A DNA stretch of 64,000 nucleotides from Phyto melanocephala (lineage: Eukaryota > Arthropoda > Insecta > Diptera > Rhinophoridae), in contig OW799236.1 of NCBI GenBank assembly GCA_941918925.1, positions 82,610,213 through 82,674,212 of the forward strand, in the 5' to 3' direction. Below are positions 1 through 10,332 of this stretch, piece by piece. Within the stretch, counting starts at the first letter, position 1; every line of letters begins with the position of its first letter. A program made the position numbers and the translations under genes. The notes under the pieces are model-generated. The model had not been told where the DNA came from and did not search any database. It saw only the letters and a list, made by a program, of their open reading frames with translations.

Positions 1-237
1 AACAAAAAATGCTTATAAAAAATTAAAAATTAAAACGAAAATAAATTTTATCAAGCCTTTGATAAAAAGAATATTAAACATAAAATTATCTTAAATTAAA
101 AAAAAAAAAAAAATTAAAAACTTGTCAAAAAGAATAATTTTGTAAAATTTTCTGTTAAAAAAAATTTGAATGAAAAATAAATTTGTTAAAAACTTCTTTA
201 TACAAAAAAAATTCGAAAATTTTTTATAAAAAAATCT

Positions 238-450
238 TCAAAAATTTTACAAAAATTTTTGATAAAAAAATTTTACGAAAATTTTTAATAAAAAAAATTT
301 TACGAAAATTTTTAATAAAAAAAATTTTACGAAAATTTTTAATAAAAAAAAATTTACGAAAATTTTTAATAAAAAAAATTTTACGAAAATTTTTAATAAA
401 AAAAATTTTACGAAAATTTTTAATAAAAAAAATTTTACGAAATTTCAAAC
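238..450. repeat. 27 bp tandem array (about 8 units)
   Basis: The best-ordered part of the minisatellite. The unit is 27 bp (core TTTTACGAAAATTTTTAATA followed by an A run) and repeats about eight times with high identity. Because 27 is a multiple of three and the unit has no stop in one frame per strand, it gives a 104-codon frame on + (183-497, periodic K-I-L-R-K-F-L-I-K) and a 74-codon frame on - (224-448). No start context, signal or recognisable domain supports a gene. Confidence 0.85.
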
Positions 451-1240
451 AAAAAAAATCGAAAATTTTTAATAAAAAATTTTATAAATATTTTTGAAAA
501 AAAATTTTACAAAAATATTTGATAAATAATTTTACGAAATTTTTTTTTTAACCAAATAAAACTTTTTAAACTTAAAAAAAATGTATCGAAAATAACCACT
601 AAAAGAAAATGTGTCAAAAATAGCTTAAGAAGAAAATTTATCGAAAAGTTTTTATAAAAAGAAAATTTATCGAAAATTTTCTCCAAGAACAATACTTTTT
701 ATAAGAAAATAATTTGTTAACATTTTTTTATAAATATATTTATCGCATATATTTTTTTATAAAAAAATATTTATCAAGAGTTTTTTGTAAAATTTATCTT
801 AAGTGTTTTATAACATTTAGAAAAAACATTAGGAAAAATATCAACCAACACAAAAAAGTTTATCAAAAATTGTCTTTAAACATAAAATTTAATCAAAAAT
901 TTTCTATACAAGTATAACTAAGCAAAAACTGTTCCTAAAAAAAGACTTATCGACTGATTTCTAAAAGAAGATAATTTATAAAAAAGTTGAATATAAAGTC
1001 AATTTAAGGAAAACTTTTCTATAAGATATTATTTTTTATTAGAAGGACACTTATCGAATATTTTCTATAAGTGGATAATTTATCGGAAATATTCACTAAA
1101 AATAATATAAATTCGAATATTTTCTATAAAAAATATTTATCGAAAATTTTCTAAAGCAAAATATTTATTAATAAATAAAATAAACGATATTTAGCGCAAA
1201 ATTAAAAAAAAAAAATATCGAATTTTTATAAAACGAAATA

Positions 1241-1584
1241 CAGTCGTGTCTGGATAAAGTGAACTAATTTTTGCAAGGCTTGTTCATAGTATCCAGGTTT
1301 TTCTCTATATCAAGGTTGAAATATTTTTTTTCAAAAACTCGTTTTTTTTTACTAAAAATACATACATGTAAATGCAATAGCTGATTAGAAACAATTTGTA
1401 CAAAAAGGAAATATATGTACATATGTATTTAAGTTTAATAAAAGAATTGTTGTTGAAGTTGTTTTCAAAAATCTGTTCACTATTAGAGTTTTTCACTATT
1501 TAGAGTACTCCTTGCAAAAATGTTGGTGTTCACTATGTGGAGGTGTTCCTTATTTCAGGTGTTCACTATATCCAGACACGACTG
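1241..1584. mobile_element. 344 bp TIR element with TA target site
   Basis: The ends are near-perfect inverted repeats: CAGTCGTGTCTGGATAAAGT on the left, and the reverse complement of 'cactatatccagacacgactg' on the right. TA lies on both outer sides (1239-1240 and 1585-1586). Shorter inverted words inside (ttgcaagg/ccttgcaa, gttcac/gtgaac) extend the homology inward. The CAG...CTG ends with a TA duplication fit a Tc1/pogo-type non-autonomous element. It carries no transposase; a 63-codon frame inside is unremarkable. Confidence 0.8.
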
Positions 1585-1929
1585 TATATATCGTTAATTT
1601 CTTATAAAATAATATACATATATCGAATATTTTCTATAAAAAAATATTTATCGAAAGTTTTTTATAAATTTTTTTTATTTAAAATTTTTTAGAACAAAAT
1701 ATTTATCGACAATTTTCTATAAAACAAGACAATTATCGAAAATTTTACATAAAAAATATTTATTCTAAATTTTCTATAAAAATAATATATATCGAACATT
1801 TGCTCTATAGAAAATATTTATCCAAAAATTTTCTGATATAAAAAAGATATTTTATTTTTATATAAAAACGATATTTGTCGAAAATGTTCTATAAAAAATT
1901 ATTTATCGAAACAAAATTTTAATGGATGA

Positions 1930-2464
1930 TTTTTATACCCTTCACACAGTGAAAAAGGGTATATATAGGTTTGTCATTCCGTGTGAAATTTCTACAATTT
2001 TCATTTCCGACCCCATAAAGTATATATTTTCTGAAAGCTTATGAATAGAGGAGTCGATTAAGCCCTGACCGTCTGTCCGTCTGTCCGTCTGTCCGTCTGA
2101 CCGTCTGTCCGTGTGTATGTTGAAATCAACTTTTTGAAGCCCCCCGACATAGGTTGGACCCGGGTAAGGTATTAAAATATCAGAAATATTCGGGAGTAGA
2201 TCGGTATTGAAAATCAGAAACATCGATACATAAACAACTGAGATATGAGCAAAAACCCACGACCACCTCGATTTTCTTTTCATAAAAACAACATTACAAC
2301 AACAACATACATACATACAAACGTGTATACTGGTTAGAGAAAACGTGGCATCGAATCCCAGCTGAGGCAAAAAAATTTTTTTTTAAATTTTTTAAAAATT
2401 TTTTTTTTAATTTTTTTTTTATTTTTTTTTTTATTTTTTATTTAATATATTATATATATTTTTA

Positions 2465-2495
<31 letters not shown>

Positions 2496-2706
2496 ATTTT
2501 TTTTTTTGTTTTATATATATTATATATGTATATAATATTTTTTTTTTTTTTTAATTTTTTTTTTAAATTTTTTTTTTTTAAATTTTTTTTTTATATTTTA
2601 TTTTTTTTTTTTAACATACATACGTGAATTTACTGTTATTGCATGACTACACGTTGTGAAGGGTATATAAGATTCGGCACGGCCGAATATAGCGCTTTTA
2701 CTTGTT
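1930..2706 (+). mobile_element. HINE-A copy A1 (INE-1/DINE-1-like)
   Basis: Non-autonomous Helentron-associated element. The 5' end is 'tttttatacccttcacacagtgaa', where ccctt/aaggg can pair. A block with tandem GTCCGTCTG words follows, then the tRNA-like module at 2331-2367, then about 250 bp of T-rich low complexity (2370-2615). The 3' end has 'gtgaagggtatataagattcggc' and a hairpin (ATTCGG CACGG CCGAAT) close to the terminal CTTTTACTTGTT. The 5' TATACCCTTCAC and 3' GTGAAGGGTATA are subterminal inverted repeats. No protein is encoded; the 142-codon frame antisense to it is not a gene. Confidence 0.8.
2331..2367 (+). other. tRNA-like A-box/B-box module inside HINE-A
   Basis: TGGTTAGAG (2331-2339) resembles a Pol III A box and GCATCGAATCC (2348-2358) a B box, followed at once by an A run and long T runs. 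The spacing between boxes is only about 8 nt, far shorter than in a tRNA, so this is a truncated tRNA-like remnant at best. The same module recurs in A2 (about 3666-3705), A3 (about 4765-4803) and A4 (about 41301-41345, minus). Promoter activity is not shown. Confidence 0.35.
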
Positions 2707-3084
2707 ATCTATAACTCCTTTTCTAATGCATAGATGTAAGCAATTTTTTCGATGTTCGAAGGAAATGGTTTTTTCGACCTACTCTTACATTACGAGCTAT
2801 AACTCTCTTCCTAATATTCCGATTTAGCCCATTTTCAATACCAAACAAACCTTGTCTATAGGAAAGATTCTAGCAAAATTTGAGCCCCTTAGCTTTTTCG
2901 GTGCGACCTCTATCGTGCTTTAAACAGACGGACAGTTGGACGGACATAGCTAGATCGTCATCAAATCAAACCCTGATTCAGAATATATATACTTTATGGG
3001 GCTTAAAATTGATATTTCGATATGTTACAAACGGAATGACAAAATGAATATACCCCCACCATTTTTTTGGTGGCGGGTATAAAA
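2707..3084 (-). mobile_element. HINE-B 5' fragment (truncated)
   Basis: Collinear with the right end of HINE-B1 (about 7700-8187): 'ataactc...cctaat', 'ttcgatgttcgaagga', 'gagctataactctcttcc', the GACGGACAG tract, 'atatactttatgggg', and the terminal 'ccaccatttttttggtggcgggtata' hairpin. The rest of the element is missing. It starts directly after the CTTGTT end of A1. Confidence 0.8.
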
Positions 3085-3287
3085 AACAATTAAAAAATAA
3101 ATTTTGATTTTTCAATGGGTTTAATTAATAAAAAACATTTCTTAAAGCATTAAAATAATAGAAAAAAATTTTGATTTGAACTTTGTACAAAATATGCATT
3201 AATGTTTCCGAGACATTTTTTATGTTTTAAACATTATAAACAGACTACTAATTAGACAAAACGACTTCACAAGTATTTCATAGTAAA

Positions 3288-4091
3288 TTTTTATACCCTT
3301 CACACAGTGAAAAAGGGTATATATAGGTTTGTCATTTCGTGTGAAATTTCTACAATTTTCATTTCCGACCCCATAAGGTATATATTTTCTGAAAGCTTAT
3401 GAATAGGGGAGTCGATTAAGCTCTGTCAGTCTGTCAGTCTGTCCGTGTGTATGTTGAAATCAACTTTTTGAAGACCCCCGACATAGGTTGGACCCGGGTA
3501 AGGTATTAAAATATCAAAAATATTCCGGAGTAGATCGGTATTGAAAATCAGAAACATCGGTACATAAACAACTGAGATATGAGCAAAAACCCACGACCAC
3601 CTCGATTTTTTTTTTCACAAAAACAACATAACAACAACAACATACATACATACAAACGTGTATACTGGTTAGAGAAAACGTGGCATCGAATCCCAGCTGA
3701 GCCAAAAAAATTTTTTTTTTAATTTTTTTAAAATTTTTTTTTTAATTTTTTTTTATTTTTTATTTAATATATTATTTATACTTTTATTATTTTTTTTTTT
3801 TTAATTTTTTTTAAATTTTTTTTTTGTTTTATATTTATTATATATATTTTAATTATTTAAAAAAAAATTTTTTTTTTTTAAATTTTTTTTTTTTTTTTTA
3901 TTTGTTCTGTTAACATACATACGTAAATTTATAATTTTAAAATGGGATGTTTTTATATATGTATGTTTTTTATATGTATGTACGTATTTCATATGGGATG
4001 AATGGTGATACAAACTACTGTTATTGCATGACTACACGTTGTGAAGGGTATATAAGATTCGGCACGGCCGAATATAGCGCTCTTACTTGTT
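3288..4091 (+). mobile_element. HINE-A copy A2
   Basis: Full-length relative of A1 in the same orientation, with the same 5' ttatacccttcacacagtg, GTCAGTCTG tract, tRNA-like module, T-rich core and terminal hairpin 'attcggcacggccgaat' followed by CTTACTTGTT. It differs from A1 by having an extra stretch around 3925-4020 (gggatgtttttatatatgtatg... atatgggatgaatggtgatac) that is also present in A3 and A4. That makes A1 an internally deleted member rather than A2 an enlarged one. Confidence 0.8.
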
Positions 4092-4250
4092 TTTAATGAA
4101 AACAGATATTTATCGATTTCCTTTTTGTAAAAAAGAATATCGGAAATGTTTTTAAAAAGTTATATTAAAAAATTCGTATAAAAAGAAAATGTATTAAAAA
4201 TTTTCTAAAAAAAATATACATTGAAAGTTGTCTATATACAAATTTATACA
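4092..4250. repeat. Remnant of the same AT minisatellite
   Basis: Words such as 'gatatttatcgattt', 'attttctaaaaaa' and 'gtctatatac' continue the pattern of 1-1929 beyond the HINE insertions. Confidence 0.5.
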
Positions 4251-4644
4251 AATTTTTAAATTAAAACAAAGTTCTTTCCTTAAAACATAAAAAAACACTA
4301 CATCGCTTCACATTTTTCTTACACCATTTGTACGAGTATCATCTCTTAGACACAATATTTAACCAACGTTTTCACATATCTTTCTAAAGAATCTTAAAAT
4401 TATCTTAAGCAAGGTTGCACAGCAATTAATCTTAAGATCTACACTACTGATGCCAATGAATTTATGGTTCACAACAAGAAAAGGGATTTCTCAGACACAC
4501 GCACATACTCATACGCAAACATACGCACAAGACTAAATTATGTTGGAGATATGCCTAAAACGACAATTTCAGCGATAATGATATTTATTTACTTCACAGG
4601 ACAAAACGTAATCATTTAATTTAAAAATAAAAAAATATATATAT
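4251..4644. other. No feature seen
   Basis: AT-rich unique-looking sequence with no ORF of note, no TIR pair and no similarity to other parts of the window that I could detect. Confidence 0.5.
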
Positions 4645-5177
4645 AACAAGTAACAGTGCTATATTCGGCCGTGTCGAATCTTATATACCCTTCACAACGT
4701 GTAGTCATGCAATAACAATTGTTTGTATCACCATTCATCCCATATAAAATACGTGCATACGTACACGTTAGAATAAATGTGGCATCGAATCCCAGCTGAG
4801 CCAAAAAAATTTTGTTTTATTTTATTTAATATATTATTTATATTTTATTATTTTTTTTATATTTTTTTTTAATTTTTTTAAAAAATTTTTTTTGAAAATT
4901 TCAAGAGCGATTCATTCCTGGATATTTCCAAGAGATTGATACCATATACAGATCTGAGGAACATATAGTTGCTTCTAAAAGTTGATTTCAACCAACACAC
5001 GGACAGACGGGCAGACGGACAGACGGACAGACGGTCAGGGCTTAATCGACTCCTCTATTCATAAGCTTTCAGAAAATATATACTTTATGGGGTCGGAAAT
5101 GAAAATTGTAGAAATTACAAACGGAATGACAAAGCTATATATACCCTTGTGCACCACAGGTGAAGGGTATAAAAATA
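4645..5177 (-). mobile_element. HINE-A copy A3, rearranged
   Basis: The left edge is the 3' end: aacaagtaac...attcggccgtgtcgaat hairpin, then tatacccttcacaacgtg. The right edge is the 5' end: GACGGACAGACGG tract, atatactttatggggtc, tatatacccttgtgcaccacaggtgaagggtata. Between them the tRNA-like module and T-rich stretch (4765-4890) lie on the + strand, opposite to their orientation relative to the ends in A1, A2 and A4. The 5' half (4905-4985, gcgattcattcctgg...cagatctg) matches the relic at 15540-15600 rather than A1. A3 is therefore a distinct or chimeric subfamily member. Confidence 0.75.
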
Positions 5178-5321
5178 ACAAGTAAGAGCACTATATTCGG
5201 CTGTGCCGAATCTTTTATACCCACCACCAATTTTGTGTACATTTAAAGCACAATATTTATTAGTTTGTTAATCGCTATGGAATAATCTCTTTATAATAAA
5301 ATATGTATCACTTTCTATGTA

Positions 5322-5928
5322 GAGGGTGGTTAAATTTTAAGGGCCCATGTTGAAGGTGAACTACACCTAAACTTCAACTTTTTTCTTGTATTTCATTTGA
5401 CATTTCTCAATCTCAGACTAACTCAATTTGAACCGTGGAAAGATACGCAGTCGAGAGACGCTTTTAAATATTAAAGATTTTTATAAAAATGGGCATTCAA
5501 ATCAAAATGCATTTTGTGCACTTCGTGATTCTTTTGGTCAACTTAATCGTTCGAATTCGTCCACAATCGTGAGAATTGTAAACAATATTTAAATGTCTGC
5601 AAAGCAGGTCTGTATGAAATTTGAAAACATCTGTGAATGCCATCTTAGTTCGTTGAATGGGAAACATTGCTGTTTTTCACGATAACGTGGCAAAAGAGCA
5701 AGCAACCTCGACTCATCATCGTGCCCAACAATCGAGCATCAACAGTGTCATTGAAAATATGCACTATTGGATCGTGGTGTGCCGCCTATGTTGGGGGGCC
5801 ATTTGGCCGATATTTTGTTCCATACATAATTGAAGCATACAAATATTATCATTATAAAAATAAATGATAATAATTTCATAATAATTTTATTCAAAATCAA
5901 CATAGTCCCTTAAAATAAAACCACCCAT
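5322..5928 (+). pseudogene. Internally deleted mariner-like element inside HINE-B1
   Basis: The TIRs are GGGTGGTTAAATTTTAAGGG on the left and its inverted counterpart (cccttaaaataaaaccaccc) on the right, flanked by TA (5320-5321 and about 5929-5930). Between them are broken transposase pieces. The helix-turn-helix part reads NGHSNQNAFCALRDSFGQ (from about 5489), the kind of N-terminal motif found in IS630/Tc1/mariner transposases. It then hits stops and frameshifts and jumps to the C-terminal tail GGHLADILFHT before a stop near 5853. The whole catalytic region is deleted, leaving about 0.6 kb where a full element would be near 1.3 kb. The same deleted copy sits at the same place in B2 and B3, so it was carried along by HINE-B amplification. 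A mobile derivative independent of HINE-B cannot be excluded. Confidence 0.75.
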
Positions 5929-6813
5929 TATAACTTCGGTATGCTAGTAAAATGTTTTCGTAAATTTAGTCTTTCAATGAAAGTGGCCGTTAAAATACGC
6001 GTGTCAATAAAGTTTCTGCTAATAAACATAACTTAGATATTTCAGTATAGTCCTTTAGTATTCCAAAATATTTATTCATAGAGAATTTACATGAATTTAA
6101 GAGGAAGAAAGTGAATTTAAGGTTAAATTTTAAGGGCCACAGGGTGATTTAAAATATACATTCTCTGCATTTTTCTAAAACGGGAAATTTATTAGTAAGA
6201 TTTTGATTTTTAAACTTCTATAACATTTTGCTTTTAAAAGATTTTCAAACGAAATAAGTTTTGTATAATTTTAAAATTTGTTAGCCATTAGTACATGAAA
6301 ATAAATCGTTTATAATGTTGAAATAATTTTTTTTTACTTAGGTCAAAATTTTCCTAAATTCCCATTTTTAATAGAGCATAACTTCAGGAGAACATAAGCA
6401 TAAGTTGTTAGCATGCCATCTAGTAGTTGCTAGTAGAGTCATCTATCTTATCATCTTTATCTTATATTTAGCTACAGTACAATAAATGGCACAGTGTAAG
6501 ATGAATAAATGCTAATATATATGACTAATATATCTTTATAAAAATTTAAAGAAAAAAGTGTTATAACGAAGACTTTGACCAAAAAGCCATGTTTGCAAAA
6601 TTTCAGAATCGTACATATAGTTTTGTCAGTTTTATTACGTTTTTAATTTGAAATATACAATGTGCGGTTTAAATTTTCGTACATTTTTATCTATAACTCT
6701 TTTCCTAATTCATAAATTTAAGCGATTTTCAGGGAAAAATATTCTTTTGACTCGATTAATATATATTCGAAGTTTCATGACTACGTTTATGCGTCTGGAC
6801 ACAATTCAAAAGT

Positions 6814-7560
6814 GAAAGTGGGCGTTATAGTAGGCGTGTCAAAGTTGTTTTTGCTAATGAGTGCAACTTAGGTGTTTCAATATAGTCCTTTATTTTTCCA
6901 AAATCTTTATTAATAGAGAAATTATACGAATTTTAGGTAAAACGTTATATGGGAGGTGGGCGTAAAAGTGGGCGTGGCACCTTAATTTTTTGGCATAGTA
7001 ATGAAATTGCCTAGGGGGATAGACGTAGCAAAATTTATCATCATACCTCTAATTTTAGCGGTTTTATGAGCTTTTAAAATTCATTAACGGTAGATAACGT
7101 GAAAGTGGGCGTTATAGTAGGCGTGTCAAAGTTATTTTTGTGAATGAGTTCAACTTAGGTGTTTCAATATAGCTCTTTATTATTGCAAAATCATTATTAG
7201 TAGAGAAATTATATGAATTTTAGGTAAAACGTTATATGGGAGGTGGGCGTAAAAGTGGGCGTGGCACCTTAATTTTCTGGCACAGTAATAACATTGCCTA
7301 GGGGGATGTACATAGCAAATTTTATCATCATACCTCTAATTTTACCGGTTTTATGAGCTTTTAAATTTCATTAACGGTAGATAACGTAAAAAGTGGGCGT
7401 TATAGTAGGCGTGTCAAAGTTATTTATGCGAATGAGTACAACTAAGGTGTTTCAAAATAGCCCTTTGTAATTCCAAAATCTTTATTAATAGAGAAATTAT
7501 ATGAATTTTGAATAAAACGTTATATGGGAGGTGGGCGTAAAAGTGGGCGTGGCACATTGA
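6814..7560 (-). repeat. ~288 bp tandem units in HINE-B1
   Basis: Units begin with 'gaaagtgggcgttatagtaggcgtgtcaaagtt' at about 6814, 7100 and 7389 (the third partial) and contain 'ggtgggcgtaaaagtgggcgtggcacc' and 'cctagggggat'. A diverged fourth unit lies at about 5985-6110, separated by the 6121-6790 segment. Copy number differs in B2 and B3. Confidence 0.8.
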
Positions 7561-8187
7561 TTTGCCGTTAAAAGAAAGCGTGTTACCAAAAAGCAAAGTG
7601 TGCAAAATTTCAGAGTCGTACATCCAATTTTGTTGCTTTTATGACGTTTTTGTTTTTAAATATACCGAAAAATACACTGTGCGGTATAAATTTTCGTACA
7701 TTTTAATCGATAACTCCTCTCCTAATGCATAGATTTAGACAATTTTTGGGGGAAAATATTGTCTTTGCCCAGGAAATATATATTCGAAGTTTCATGAGTC
7801 TACGTTAAGGCGTTTGGACACAATTCCATTTTATTCGATGTTCGAAGGACACGGTTTTTTCGACCTACCCTTGCTTTTCGAGCTATAACTCTCTTCCTAA
7901 TATTCCGATTTAGCCCATTTTCAATACCAAACAAACCTTGTCTATAAGAAAGATTCTGGCAAAATTTGAGCCCCCTAGCTTTTTCGGTGCGACCTCTATC
8001 GTGCTTTCAACAGACGGACAGACGGACAGACGGACAGACGGACGGACATAGCTAGATCGTCATCAAATCAAACCCTGATTCAGAATATATATACTTTATG
8101 GGGTCTAAAATGGATATTTCGATGTGTTACAAACGGAATGACAAAATGAATATACCCCCACCATTTTTTTGGTGGCGGGTATAAAAA

Positions 8188-8956
8188 GAAGTAATAAATG
8201 ATGCTTGTCCGCTTAAGATTAACACTTTGAATTTATAACAAACAAAAAAGAAATATTTTTTTTTTTTAAATCTGTAGGAATATGCATGTTGTAAAACTTT
8301 ATTGGATTAAATATATGATTGTTTTGAAATGCTGCTGGTTTTTGTAAAAAGGTAAGGCATCTTTATAATAACAAAATTTATATAAACAGAAAATTATTAT
8401 GATAAATTAAATTTATCATAAATTATTATTAAAAAATTGTTCTTTAAATTCCATAACGTATTTGAAATTATCCTTGTTTTTTGACTCAAATAAATTTTTA
8501 GCTTATGTAAATTCCCTAAATATTTTTCTTATAAATTAACTTATTCGCTGAAATTTATTTTATAGATTTATAATGCTCCATTCATACTGATTTTCTTGCA
8601 ATTATAAGTGAAAACGTTTTTCACATTCCTTTATAATACACATTATAAGGTGTCACTTATAGTTTGTTCAAGCTGGCAAAGAGCAAATAGTTTCTGGTAG
8701 ACTCTGAGAGAGTAGAATAATGTAAGTTTGATAAAGGTTAAGAAAATTACTTATCTATGTGAAAATAGAACACAACAATAAAATTGAATAAAAGTCTTAG
8801 ACGCGGTTTGAGTTTTTAATTCATAGGCTTCAACCTTTTAAAAAAAGCCTCCTTACATTCCAACTTATTCCAGTATCATCAGATAGACTTTTAGGAAGCG
8901 CCAACTAGTCAAAGGACTAATGTTCATCAAAACCCCAGATCACATAGCAAAGCTCT
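8188..8956. other. No feature seen
   Basis: AT-rich sequence without recognisable coding or repeat structure. Confidence 0.45.
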
Positions 8957-9284
8957 CCAGCAAAAAAAATCTATGACAAAAAAGTGAATTTGCACAGGTT
9001 CAACTGGTGACGAAGTGATTAAATTTAGGTGAAAATACTAATGATTTAACTTTAGCGTGTCATTGAAGATCATGTGTTAACATGAATATTTTCATGAACT
9101 GCACTTTATTTTAACAAGCTTACAGAACTCATGCATATATGATGAAAAGCATCCGCTGTTACATGAGGTAATTTTGTTTGTTTACATGATTTATATAAGA
9201 TATTTTGCATGATGTTGTATTAATTTTTAAGCACATCATTTATGACAAATTGCTTAGCATTTATTTCCAATTTTTTTTGCTGGG
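8957..9284. mobile_element. MITE with CCCAGCAAAA ends, short type, copy 1
   Basis: The ends are CCAGCAAAAAAAATC and the inverted TTTTTTTTGCTGGG. The interior is collinear with the copy at 50641-51006 (gtgacgaagtgattaaatttaggtg, gcgtgtcattgaagatcatgtg, gcatccgctgttacatga). The terminal C at the left end is eroded (ct instead of cc), and no clear TA duplication remains. Confidence 0.75.
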
Positions 9285-9763
9285 TTTGTACCACTACACG
9301 ACGGGAAGATAAATGCCGTTTAAATATTTTTCATCCGCTCATCCTTTTTATAGATAACTGAAATTGAAAAAAAAACGTAGCAAAAATATTTTTTCCCCCG
9401 TTCCTTTGGTCCTTTTTGAATTTTTGTGATATCTTTATTTAGTCCGGAGATACTGTGTAGTGGCGACGACAGATGGCAGTTCCATTAATACAAGGCAATC
9501 TACAGTACGCAAATTATCTACTTATTATAGTTGAAAAACAAAACAAACAAAAAATGAACGAAACAGAAACAAAGCAAAATCAATTGCTTTGTGGACGCTC
9601 TATGCTCCCAAAAGGAGGTACGGAGAAAAAAATCGTCTTACACTTATACTAGCATTCAAGCTATTGATTAGTGTATGAACATGGAATCTTTTTTGTTTAA
9701 CTGATCAAAAGCAGTTTACTAATTTACTATCGTTTTACATATTTCAAAAGGTTATTTATCAAA
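9285..9763. other. No feature seen
   Basis: Contains one locally GC-richer patch (about 9440-9510: gtccggagatactgtgtagtggcgacgacag) without a frame or repeat partner in the window. Confidence 0.4.
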
Positions 9764-10332
9764 TCTATATATATAAAAGTGAAACTCTGTGTGTGTGTGT
9801 GTGTGTGGTGTGTGTGTGTGTGTGTTAGCTATAGACTCCGAAACTGTAAAACCGATAGGGCTCAAACTTTGGTAAGTTGTTGTACACATACCAGGAGTGT
9901 TTATGGGTGAAAAAAAGTGGGCGGGGCCACGCCCATAACAAATTAGTTATCAGTTTTAGCTACTTACACTGGACCGAATTTTCTGAAACTTTGCAAACAT
10001 ACTGAGCTGTCATGACTTTACACTTTCGTCATTAGAAAAGTGGGCAGTGCCACGCCTATTAAAAAAATGTATCATTTTGACGTACTTGCACTGGACCGAT
10101 TTTTCTGAAACTTTGCACACATATTGAGTTGTCATGACTTTAATAATTTCACTGGACGGACTTTTCTGAAACTTTCGTAAGTTTCGAAAGTTTCGTAATT
10201 AGAAAAGTGGGCAGTGCCACGCTCATTAAGAAAAAGTTATAGTTTTTAGCTTTGCAGTTGATATTCGATTAAAGTTTTGAATGCGATTAAAATTCATGAA
10301 GGGGCGTAGCAACGCGCGCCGGGCTTTTCTAG
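9764..10332 (+). mobile_element. Non-autonomous Helitron H1
   Basis: Begins TCTATATATATAAAAGTG after an A and continues gaaactctg(tg)n, 'ttagctatagactccgaaactgtaaaaccgat'. It ends 'cattgaaggggcgtagcaacgcgcgccgggcttttCTAG', with a GC-rich inverted word just upstream of CTAG. TC start, CTAG end and no TIR are the canonical Helitron signature. The interior repeats 'aaaagtgggcagtgccacgcc' words about 120 bp apart. It has no coding capacity. The next Helitron starts at the following base. Confidence 0.85.

Larger units (their letters stand above)
1..1929. repeat. Degenerate AT-rich minisatellite
   Basis: Very AT-rich sequence in which short words such as TTTATCGAAAATTTTCTATA recur roughly every 25-35 bases with substitutions and small indels. 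It is interrupted by the TIR element at 1241-1584 and ends where HINE-A1 begins. The same words reappear at about 4092-4250, beyond the HINE insertions, so the original locus was probably one continuous minisatellite. Open frames here are by-products of the repeat. Confidence 0.75.
5178..8187 (-). mobile_element. HINE-B copy B1 (3.0 kb)
   Basis: Largest non-autonomous element here. The left edge (3' end) is aacaagtaagagc...attcggctgtgccgaat hairpin then ttttatacccaccaccaat. The right edge (5' end) is ccaccatttttttggtggcgggtata. From left to right it holds a deleted mariner (5322-5928), a segment shared with B2 but not B3 (about 6121-6790), ~288 bp tandem units (6814-7560), and a 5' domain with GACGGACAGACGG and atatactttatggggtc. 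The 'gtgggcgtggcac' words recall INE-1's 'cacgcccac' repeats. It encodes no Rep, helicase or other protein. It abuts A3 directly on the left. Confidence 0.8.

Noticed and set aside
183..497. 104-codon frame rich in K, I, L, R and F with a 9-residue period
   Set aside because: It is a direct reading of the 27 bp tandem array. The opposite strand is open too, and the flanks are minisatellite.
9440..9510. GC-richer patch as a possible exon
   Set aside because: No frame above 25 codons and no splice-site context that stands out.
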